In this document: positions 27,201 through 33,900 of the stretch, one piece after another
Layout: each line of letters opens with the position of its first letter
How positions within the stretch are numbered: position 1 is the stretch's first letter
Assembly (NCBI RefSeq): GCF_001428545.1
Contig: NZ_LMHZ01000035.1
Coordinates: 1 to 34,554, forward strand
DNA length: 34,554 nt
Source: Noviherbaspirillum sp. Root189
Lineage (GTDB): Bacteria; Pseudomonadota; Gammaproteobacteria; Burkholderiales; Burkholderiaceae_D
Direction: 5' to 3'
Made by a program: the position numbers and the translations under genes
Notes under the pieces: model-generated
What the model was told of the DNA's origin: nothing
The model's database searches: none
The model's input: only the letters and a program-made list of their open reading frames with translations

Positions 27201-30200
27201 TGGTGAGTACGCCGAGCGACCAGCCGTCGGAGACGATGTGATGCATCGTGATCATCAGAACGTGCTCTTCTGCGCCGAGACCGATTAGGCTTCCGCGCAC
27301 CAGCGGTCCGCGTTCGAGGTCGAACGGAGTCGACGCCGCCTCGTCGAGCAGATCTGCCAACTGCTCTTCGGCCCGGTCCGCACCGTCGAGGTCATGCTCT
27401 TGCATGGTAAAAGCCATCGTCTCCGGGTGGATGCGCTGCGCCGGAATTCCGTCCACGACATAGAAGGTCGTACGCAGCGATTCGTGCCGTTCCAGCAGAC
27501 GATTACATGCCTTCCGCAATGCATCACGATCCAGCTTGCCGATCAGCCGCAAACCGATCGGCATGTGATATGCCTCGCTCGCGCCATTTATCTGGGTCAG
27601 GAACCACAAACGCTGCTGCGCGTAAGAAAGGGCCAGCTGCCCGTCCCTTACAACAGGCGTAATCGGCGGCAGATCGCTGCGTCCCGCACGCTGCACAGCG
27701 GACGCGAAGGCAGAAAGCACCGGGTGTGTGAACAGTTCCGAAATTCCGACTGCCACGTCGAGATCACGGTTGATCCGAGAAACGACGCGCACTCCCAGCA
27801 GAGAGTGGCCGCCCAGGTCGAAGAAATTGTCGTTGCGTCCGATCTGGCCGCACTTGAGCACCTCGGCCCAAATGCGGCCGACCGCGATTTCCAGGTCGCC
27901 TTGCGGCTCCTCGTAGTCACGGATTGCATAGTCATGCGGCAGTGGCTCGGGCAGTGCTTCACGGTCCAGCTTGCCGTTCGGTGTGAGCGGCAGGCCGGGC
28001 AAGGCAACATACGCGGATGGCACCATGTATTCCGGCAGGCGCTCCGTGAGATAAGTCCGAAGCGCGTTCGCATCCGGTTCAGAGACCTCGCAGGACTGGC
28101 AGGTGAAGTAAGCGATCAGCCGCTGGTCGCCCGCGTCGAGCTCCCGGGCTACAACAATCGCTTGCCCGACCTGCGGGTGGCGCGCCAGAGCCGTTTCGAT
28201 TTCTCCGAGCTCGATACGGAAGCCACGTATCTTGACCTGGAAATCGTTGCGCCCCAGGTATTCGATGTAGCCATCGCGAGTGAAGCGTGCGAGGTCGCCC
28301 GTCCGGTACATCCGTGACCCCTGCTCACCGGAGAATGGATCGGCTACAAAGCGTTCAGCGGTCAATGACGGCTGATTCAGATAGCCGCGCGCGACTCCCA
28401 CTCCACCAATGACAAGCTCGCCGGACACGCCGATCGGCACCGGAGCGCCATAGCGATCCAGCAGATAGATGCGCGTATTGGCCATCGGACGGCCAATCCA
28501 CTGCCAGTTCGCGTCGGATGCCTGCGGTTCGTGGACAGAAGCGTTGACCGTTGTCTCGGTCGGACCATAGGCATTAAACAGGCGCGGACGATAGCCGTCG
28601 CGGCTAAACCATGCTTCCATCGAGCGTGCACTGACTGCTTCGCCGCCAATGACCATGATCCGGATGCAGTCCGGAATAGGATGGCGCGTGTCTTCCATCA
28701 GCTGTTGCCAGAACTTAGTCGGCAAGTTGAGCAACGAGATACGGTTTTCGCGGCACCGCGCGTAAAATCCCTCGACTCCCGACAACCAGTCGTCGGTGCG
28801 CAATACCAGCGTCGCACCAGCCAGCAGCGCTAGAAAAATCTCTTCAATGGAGCCGTCGAAATTGATCGACGCAAACTGCAGTACGCGCTCGTGAGGCTGC
28901 AGGCCATAGCGGTTGCGCAGCGCCCGCACCTGATTGACTACATTGCGATGTTCGATCATGACGCCCTTGGGCTTTCCGGTCGAGCCGGAGGTGTACATCA
29001 CATACGCAAGGTTGCTTACGTCAAGCCCCGATTCGCTGCGCGCAATGTCGCTGTCCGGGTATCCCCTGAGTTCATCCTGCTGACGATCGAGCTCGAACAC
29101 GGGAACGTTACAGGCTTCGTTCGCGAGACGAAGGCGCAATCTTTCCTGGGTAAGGACAAGGCGTGGCGCAGCGTCCGATAGCATGTACATGAGACGTTCG
29201 GTCGGATACGCAGGGTCTAGCGGCACATAAGCTGCGCCAGACTTGAGAATCGCGAGCATGGCGACCAGCATATCCGCACTGCGTTCTAAAAACAAACCGA
29301 CACGGTCATCGGGAGCGATTCCCATGTTGCGCAGGTGATGCGCGAGCTGATTGGCCAGCGTATTGAGCTCAGCATACGTAGTGCTTTTACCTTCATGCAC
29401 GGCCGCGACGACGTGCGGCTGGATTTTTGCCTGGTATTCAAACAGCTCATGGATGCAGCGGTTATGCGGATATTCTGCTCGGGTATCGTTCCATTCGTGC
29501 AGGATGCGATCGCTTTCCATCGGTCCTAATATTGGCAGGCGCCCGATTTCACGCATATCGTCTTCGATCATTCCGTTCAGAATCGTGCTTAGCTGCTCGC
29601 AATGCCTTTCCATCGTGTCGCGCTCGAACAGCGCGGTTGCGTAGGTCAGCTCGCCCACAATCCGATCGCCATGCAAGCTGAGGTCGAGCGACAGGTCGAA
29701 CTTCGCAAATGCAGGCGTGGCGATGAATGAACCAGCAGTATCCGTCTGCTCCGCCCTGGCTCCCTTGCGCGTGGCGTCTTCCCGGACTTCCCACGAGATC
29801 ATGACCTGAACCAAGGGGTTATAGGCCATGCTGCGCAACGGGTTGGCGGCTTCCACCACCTGTTCGAAGGGGAGGTCCTGGTTATCCTGCGCCTCCGCCG
29901 TCCGCGCCTTGACTTTCGCCAGGTAGGCGTGCACCGGCAAGTCGGGAGCAGCCTCGATTCGCAGGGCCAGCGTATTGACGAAGAAGCCAATCAGGTCCTC
30001 CGTCTCGATGCGTCCCCGATTGGCGACCGGAGTGCCGATGACGACGTCTTCCTGCTGGCTAAGCCTGGCCAGCAGTGCCGCCCACCCGGCCAGCAAGACC
30101 ATAAAAATGGTCGCGCCATGCCGCGCGGCAAACCGGTGCAGGCCGGTCGTGAGGGCTGCGTCCAGTTCGAAAGAAATCAGTTCTCCCGAATAGTCCTGGT

Positions 30201-30972
30201 AAGCGGGGCGTGCCCGGTCGCTCGCCAGACAGATCACTTCGGGCGCACCCTGCAAGGTGCGTTTCCAATACGCAGCCTGGTCGGCGAACGCGTCACTGGT
30301 GGCCGCGCGTCTTTGCCAGGCGGCATAGTCGGCATACTGAATTGGTAGCGGTGAAAGCGGATCAGGCTGACCACGGCTGAATGCTTCGTACAAGGTTCGC
30401 ACTTCCCTAGTCAGCACGCCCATCGACCATCCGTCCGACACGATATGGTGCATCGTTATCAGCAGGACGTGCTCCTCGTCTTCGGTTTGAACGAGCCGAC
30501 CCCGGATCAGGGGTCCTGTGTCAAGATCGAACGGAGTGCAGGCCTCCTGTCTGGCAAGGCGCTGCAATTCGGCCTCGCGTTCTGGATGCCGGCGCAGGTC
30601 ATGCAGTCGCAATGCGAAGCCTGCGTCCCCCGCTGCAATCCGCTGAAACGGCATGTCATCGACCGGCGTAAATGTGGTACGCAATACTTCATGCCGCGCA
30701 AGCACCCGGTCCAGCGCGCGGCGCAGAGCACGCACGTCAAGCTGGCCCGGCAGGCGCATGCCATTCGCAATGTGATAGGCCTCGCTCGCACCTTCGATCT
30801 GACCGAGGAACCATAGACGCTGCTGTGCAAACGATGCGGGTATCGGCGTGCTGCGATCAGCCAGCGGTATGGTCTCGACCGTCTGTTTCTGGCGCTTCAG
30901 CCCTTTCTCTTTCGCGTGCTTCAAGAGGCGTTCGAGATCGGCTACGCTGAGTTGCTGTAATGGGGTTTGCAT
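18202..30972 (-). CDS. Three-module terminating NRPS, C-A-PCP-C-A-PCP-C-A-MT-PCP-TE-TE
   Basis: A 4256-residue multienzyme. Module 1: C (HHIVSDGWS), A with core YTSGSTGKPKGVM near residue 658, PCP Ser in LGGHSLL near 1054. Module 2: C (HHIVSDGWS near 1244), A core near 1729, PCP LGGNSLL near 2117. Module 3: C with the variant HHLLIDH near 2347, A core near 2827, a SAM methyltransferase (VLEIGCGTG near 3202) inserted before the A10 motif NGKTD, and PCP LGGHSLL near 3630. Two thioesterases follow, GWSLGG near 3760 and GHSFGG near 4057. Pocket codes read by eye are DGENVGAVN (unassigned), DASTVAAVC (Tyr/beta-hydroxy-Tyr-like) and DILQIGLIW (Gly-like, so N-methyl-Gly). No epimerase domain is present. 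I chose the ATG at 30972, preceded by GAGAAGAAAG, over a TTG at 30990; the upstream synthetase ends 24 bases before it. Confidence 0.95.
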   Translation of the reverse strand: MQTPLQQLSVADLERLLKHAKEKGLKRQKQTVETIPLADRSTPIPASFAQQRLWFLGQIEGASEAYHIANGMRLPGQLDVRALRRALDRVLARHEVLRTTFTPVDDMPFQRIAAGDAGFALRLHDLRRHPEREAELQRLARQEACTPFDLDTGPLIRGRLVQTEDEEHVLLITMHHIVSDGWSMGVLTREVRTLYEAFSRGQPDPLSPLPIQYADYAAWQRRAATSDAFADQAAYWKRTLQGAPEVICLASDRARPAYQDYSGELISFELDAALTTGLHRFAARHGATIFMVLLAGWAALLARLSQQEDVVIGTPVANRGRIETEDLIGFFVNTLALRIEAAPDLPVHAYLAKVKARTAEAQDNQDLPFEQVVEAANPLRSMAYNPLVQVMISWEVREDATRKGARAEQTDTAGSFIATPAFAKFDLSLDLSLHGDRIVGELTYATALFERDTMERHCEQLSTILNGMIEDDMREIGRLPILGPMESDRILHEWNDTRAEYPHNRCIHELFEYQAKIQPHVVAAVHEGKSTTYAELNTLANQLAHHLRNMGIAPDDRVGLFLERSADMLVAMLAILKSGAAYVPLDPAYPTERLMYMLSDAAPRLVLTQERLRLRLANEACNVPVFELDRQQDELRGYPDSDIARSESGLDVSNLAYVMYTSGSTGKPKGVMIEHRNVVNQVRALRNRYGLQPHERVLQFASINFDGSIEEIFLALLAGATLVLRTDDWLSGVEGFYARCRENRISLLNLPTKFWQQLMEDTRHPIPDCIRIMVIGGEAVSARSMEAWFSRDGYRPRLFNAYGPTETTVNASVHEPQASDANWQWIGRPMANTRIYLLDRYGAPVPIGVSGELVIGGVGVARGYLNQPSLTAERFVADPFSGEQGSRMYRTGDLARFTRDGYIEYLGRNDFQVKIRGFRIELGEIETALARHPQVGQAIVVARELDAGDQRLIAYFTCQSCEVSEPDANALRTYLTERLPEYMVPSAYVALPGLPLTPNGKLDREALPEPLPHDYAIRDYEEPQGDLEIAVGRIWAEVLKCGQIGRNDNFFDLGGHSLLGVRVVSRINRDLDVAVGISELFTHPVLSAFASAVQRAGRSDLPPITPVVRDGQLALSYAQQRLWFLTQINGASEAYHMPIGLRLIGKLDRDALRKACNRLLERHESLRTTFYVVDGIPAQRIHPETMAFTMQEHDLDGADRAEEQLADLLDEAASTPFDLERGPLVRGSLIGLGAEEHVLMITMHHIVSDGWSLGVLTNELSTLYKAYSNGRPDPLPPLAIQYPDYAAWQRRCVSSETLESQAAYWRDTLADAPSELTLPTDRPRPLVQDYAGGLADLVLDTELTAGIKDLSKRHGTTLFVTLMTAWAATLSRLAGQQTVVIGTPVAHRSRTELEPLIGFFLNTVAIRVDFSDTQTVAEALSAVKGRAVAAQANQDLPFEQVVDIVNPPRSTARSPLYQVSFTWQNNDEGELDLPGLAVEGVGTNYLTSKHDLSLYLSEAGDEIVGSLEYATALFDRETVDRYCIYLRKVLEAMVEDDRRSIAMLPLLDESERYRQLVEWNATQVEYPNRFCVHELIEARAESCPHAIALVHEGAELSYAELNARANQLARHLRKKGVEPDTRVALCMSRGIDMVVGLLAVWKAGGAYVPLDPAYPAERLAFMLADSAPVVLLTHAETPVVLHATLRLGLVASDASLVDLDADGGRWSRQSPDNLPSSETGVRPDNLAYVIYTSGSTGQPKGVMVAHRGVCNLAQAQIAGFEIEADSRVLQFASFSFDACVSEIVTTLVRGATLVLPASDTVLAGEMLVEVLEQEHITHVTLPPVVLAGLPEDARLNTVRTLVMAGEAASAALVRRYAPGRRLINAYGPTENTVCATMQVCGTESDANSDRPPSIGRPIANTRIYLLDAHGQPVPQGVSGEIHIGGVQIARGYLNRDELTADRFLPDPFSDEPGARMYRTGDLGRYLPDGSIAFLGRNDHQVKLRGFRIELGEIEARLLDQPGIRDAAVLSREDQPGDMRLVAYYTLHEGQDVDAEALRSALLTTVPDYMVPAAWVKLESLPLTPNGKLDRKALPAPDGDDRARRAYAAPAGKVESVLAAIWAEVLGVERVGRNDNFFDLGGNSLLAVKMASRMREAELHVDVRTLFVEPDLAALAKAVGSESGRPRISIPPNLIPAGCDDITPEMLPLVTLRTEEIAHIMAAVPGGAINVQDIYPLAPLQEGILFHHLVESEGDVYLSPTVFRFDNRERLNLFLRALQAVVDRHDILRTAIHWEGLNEAVQVVWRHAPLQVEELLLDAVQGEIADQLLERYNPRHYRIDVRQAPLMATAVAQDARNGCWTLLLLSHHLLIDHTTQEVVQEEIQAYLAGQEARLPPPLPFRNFIAQARLGVTREEHESFFRDMLGDVVQPTLPFGLADAHGDGSCVDEARLEVDAELYVRVRNAARNLGVSVATLVHVAWGQVLARTAGQDDVVFGTVLFGRMDGGKGADRVLGMFINTLPVRIRLADGNVSDCLRNTHRLLTDLLYHEHASLTLAQGCSGVAAPAPLFTALLNYRYSADAEAPPSEATAVAWQGIEVRGGEDRTNYPFTLNVDDLGSRFLLNAQVQEPVDPVRVCGYVRQALSGLVDLLEQASAEPVYGIDILPQEERQQVLAKWNATEAAYPDTLCIHQLFELQVASTPLAVALIADGQRLTYADLDSRAERLARYLRLLGVCRDARAAVCTTRGVEMVVALLAVLKAGGAYVPLDPDYPVERLTYMVSDSAPRVLISHWQVPESTRQALADAAPSMICVDLDSDTMHEHAPYFVTTETADATSTDTYASALAYVIYTSGSTGVPKGVMLEHRSVVNFLCAMRDALGVGASDRVLALTTVAFDIAGLELYLPLSCGAAIVLADKADAKNPNLLAGLMSEFGVTLAQATPATWRMLLDSDWVGTNMLSAICGGEAMPVELSDRLVARVGRLWNLYGPTETTIWSALEEVKPGRIPAGVHEPIGRPIANTSIYLLDATGMPVPVGVTGEIHIGGEGVARGYLNQPELTAERFRPDPFAPQPGRRMYRTGDLGRFLADGRMEFLGRNDFQVKVRGHRIELGEIEACLQQHPVVGEAVVLALEEEEGDQRLAAFVVPGAAGKINAAGLAHAHVNEWADVWDQTYRRDSVNSVGAGGLDLSGWISSYSRAALPVEEMREWLDATLTRIVATNPDEVLEIGCGTGMVLLNLAPRCRWYTGIDVSPSVLARLQQQVDFDAVLTDKVELVRGDAAGLDRIAIPEREYDTVILNSVVQYFPGIDYLLEVLAQAIKRIKANGRVFIGDVRHLPLLESFHFSVQCYQSEDESEPARLLARARERMANETELVIDPEWFFTLRAHFPEISDVQVLPKLSTGCNEMSAYRYDVVLTLRGTAPALPSATWTDCASTLRRRADIEHHIRDSREAVIGLRAIPHPLAGPYAIACEEAANAADLVTLKTCLDRHRGDGILPADLERLCVELGYSLSVSWYPYCRHGGYHAVLTKIGAAAPIDWTLAADPGEHLRPPASFANDPLRAKTRNLLHNELRTHAARFLPDYMLPSSYNVLDSMPRTHNGKTDRLALRAFGATGRDTMGHDEPPIGDREHAVAHAFSEVLKLKQVSRNDNFFLLGGHSLLALKAVNIMQRGGMEVSVADLFNHPTIASLADHLAREEENPMDQGIIPVRTTGKGSPLFLVHENTGVDLWFPSLAEHIDADMPVYGLAAVPLGEDQLQTIEGMAARHVRAIRKLQPAGPYRVAGWSLGGLLAYEIAAQLMGQDELVDFVGLIDMARPEFKGKRPEAQVPQDYLLGLCEGVVRQKALTDEQREHLSVLRKTASATSFDEVFRQCEERGVLHEIFAGLPAEEVRRYILRLIAHEHAVEGYKAQPIPFRVHLFAAEEQPRLVGSEENEADRDITMGWTAVVPRSRLEICVVPGNHQSMMDQPHIQALGAALSRAIAQASETLPHPDELQYRPQVTIQTGTAGELPVFCIPGAGDNVIGFISLANALGTRWPLYGLQPRGVEGGLVPHSTVEAGAAAYVREIERLRPDGFVHLIGHSFGGWIAFEIAQQLHARGRAVASLTIVDSEAPEGSGILGGEYTALAALKELVGVMEIAAGKSLEIDMAKLDLQTDAERLVTLHGGMVTAGLMPRRSSADTMRGPLRTFSTALRTAYSPRAVYPGSVRLALASDSRVDAQTDQQQRIATLAGWKEWAPQVSCWHAPGNHFTVLRTPYVNVLADWWRAGLDKPQTKPS
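24980..25800 (-). repeat. Duplicated A-domain segment, copy in the large NRPS
   Basis: Within the module-2 A domain of the large synthetase, this segment is highly similar at the DNA level to 31550-32375 in the upstream synthetase. Between 25541 and 25800 the two align without gaps at a constant distance of 6576 bases, including an identical run from 25759 to about 25798. Both encode the same pocket code DASTVAAVC. Extent is approximate, judged by eye. Confidence 0.75.
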
Positions 30973-30996
30973 ATCAGGCTTTCTTCTCAAGCACCA

Positions 30997-33900
30997 TCAT
31001 TCCGGGCTTTCCATCAGTGTTTCAAGTTCGTCCATTGTCAGGTGGCTAAGTTGCGCGACCAGGACCTGTCTGGCAATAGCGGTGAGAATCGGCTCCTTGA
31101 AGAAATCGGCAAATGAAAGCTTTACTCCGAATGCTTGTTCGACGCGAACAAGCAGTTTCGTTGACAGAAGAGAATGACCGCCGAGATCGAAAAAATTATC
31201 ATGGCGTCCAACTTGCTCGATACCGAGCACCTCGGCCCATATCGACGCCAATGCGGTTTCGACGTCGCCCTGCGGGGCTTCATAGGCTTTGCTGGCATAG
31301 GCATCGCCATCCGGCGCCGGCAACGCTCTACGGTCGAGTTTGCCGTTCGGTGTCAGCGGCAGAGCGTCAAGCTGCACAAACGCCGCCGGCACCATGTACT
31401 CGGGTAACGCGGACGACAGTGACAGACGCAGCGCTTCGGCGTCGGCTCCCTGTTTTTCCTGCCAAGTGTAGTACGCCACAAGGCGAACGTCGCCTGGCCG
31501 GTCTTCGCGGGCGATTACCACCGAGTCGCGGATGCCCGAATTTTCCAGCAGCTTAGCCTCGATCTCGCCCGGTTCGATGCGGAAGCCGCGCAGCTTGACC
31601 TGTTGGTCGTTTCGGCCGAGGAATTCAATGCTGCCATCCGCCAGATGCCGGCCCAGGTCGCCGGTCTTATACATCCGCGCGTCCGGTTCGTTCACGAACG
31701 GGTCTGGCAGAAAACGTTCCGCAGTCAATGCATCTCGGTTCAGGTAGCCGCGTGCGACCTGCACGCCGCCGATGTGGATTTCGCCGCTCACGCCTTGCGG
31801 TACCGGTTGACCGTGAGCGTCCAGCAGGTAGATTCGGGTGTTGGCGATCGGTCGCCCGATCGCGGGGGCACGCTTCCCCACACCATTGTCCGTGCCTTCG
31901 CTCACAGCGCACACCTGCATGGTGGCGCATACAGTGCTCTCAGTCGGTCCGTAGGCATTGATCAGACGCCGGCCCCGGCCGTAGCGCCGTACCAGGGCAG
32001 CATTGGACGCTTCTCCAGCCATCACCAGCGTGCGCAACGTCTCCAGTCGCGCTTCGTCCGGCAAGCCGGCCAGCACCACCGGCGGCAGGGTCACGTGCGT
32101 GATGCGTTCCCGTTCCAATACCTCGACCAGCGTTTCACCGGCCAGTACAGTGTCACTTGCTGGCAGGACCAGCGTAGCACCCCGCACCAGCGTGGTCGCG
32201 ACTTCGGACACGCAGGCATCAAAACTGAACGAGGCAAACTGCAGCACCCGGCTGTCGGCTTCGATTTCAAATTCTGCAACCTGCGCCTGTGCCAAGTTGC
32301 ACACCCCGCGATGCGCGACCATCACCCCTTTCGGCTGACCGGTCGAGCCGGAGGTATAGATCACATACGCCAGGTGGTCGGGCTCGATGCCGGTTTCACT
32401 GCGTAGCAGGTTCTCCGTGGCGTGGGTGGCCCAATATTCGCTGTCGGCGTCCAGATCGATAACGACAGCCGCACCACCGTGCAAAACCTCCAGAGCCTGT
32501 TCTCCGATCCGTGCATGCGTGAGAATGGCCGCCGGGCTGCTGTCTGCGAGCATGAATGCCAGTCGTTCTCGAGGGTATGCCGGGTCCAGCGGCACGTAAG
32601 CGCCACCCGCCTTCCACACCGCCAGTAGTCCGACCATCATGTCAAGACCGCGCGTGAGGCAGATCGCGACCCGGGTATCGGGCCCCACCCCTTGATTGCG
32701 CAGATGGCGTGCCAGACGGTTTGCCTTGGCATTCAATTCCGCGTAGCTGAGTGTTGTTTCACCTTCCTTGAGCGCTACTGCATCGGGAGAAACCACCACC
32801 TGTTCCTCAATCAGCTCGTGAATACAGGCATGGTCTGGATACTCGGTCTCTGTCGCATTCCATTCGACCAGCAGGCGATGTCTTTCTTCCGAACGCATCA
32901 GGGGTAGCGCGTCGATCGTCATGCCTGAGCCCGCGACCATGGCTTCGACTACATTGAGCAGGCCGGCGCGAATGCGCAAAGCCGTTTCCTCGTCGAACAG
33001 TGCAGTCGCATATTCCAGAATGCCGGTCAGGCGCCCGCCGTCCTCGCGCAGGCTGAGTGCCAGATCGAACTTCGCGGCCGCCTGCACGAAGCCGACTGGC
33101 TGAACGGCTGAATTCGCTTCGCTGGTGTCCACTGCCTCGTTCGTTTCTGCACCTTCCCAGTTCAATACAACCTGAAATAACGGGCTGTAGGCGGTACTGC
33201 GTGGCGGATTGCAGATTTCGACAATTTTCTCGAACGGCAGATCCTGGTTGGCCTGTGCCTGCAGGATGCATACCTTTACTCTTTCCAGATATTCATCAAG
33301 GCTCGGCGAGCCGGAAAGGTCAATACGAAGGGGAAGCGTGTTGACCAGCAATCCGACCATATCCGTCAACTCGGACCGGGTACGATTCATCACTGGCATG
33401 CCGATCACGACGTCGTCTTGCGCTGACAGCCTGCCCAGGACAAGCGCCCAGGCGGCAAACACGATCATAAACGGCGTCATGCCATGATTTCTGCTCAAGG
33501 TGTCGATGGCTGCGACTATCGATTTGTCCAGTTCGATCGACAACGCCTGTGCATGTGGATCGAAGTGGTCCGGACGTGGTCTGTCGGTCGGCAGAGCAAG
33601 GGTCGCGGGTGCACCCTGCAGCGCCGCGCGCCAGTATCGGGACTGTTCCTGCACGGCACCGCTCTCCACCCACTCTCGTTGCCAGACCGCATAATCCGCA
33701 TACTGATACACAGGCAACGGCAGGGGGTCATCCGCACCAGAATGAAAGGCCTGGTACAAACGGTCTACCTCACCCTGCAACACACCCTGCGACCAGCCAT
33801 CCGAGATGATATGGTGTACGGTGACCAGCAGCACAGCCTCGCTTTCGGACAGCATGAACAGCCGGCCCCGAATCAAGGGGCCGTTTTCAAGGTCGAAGGG

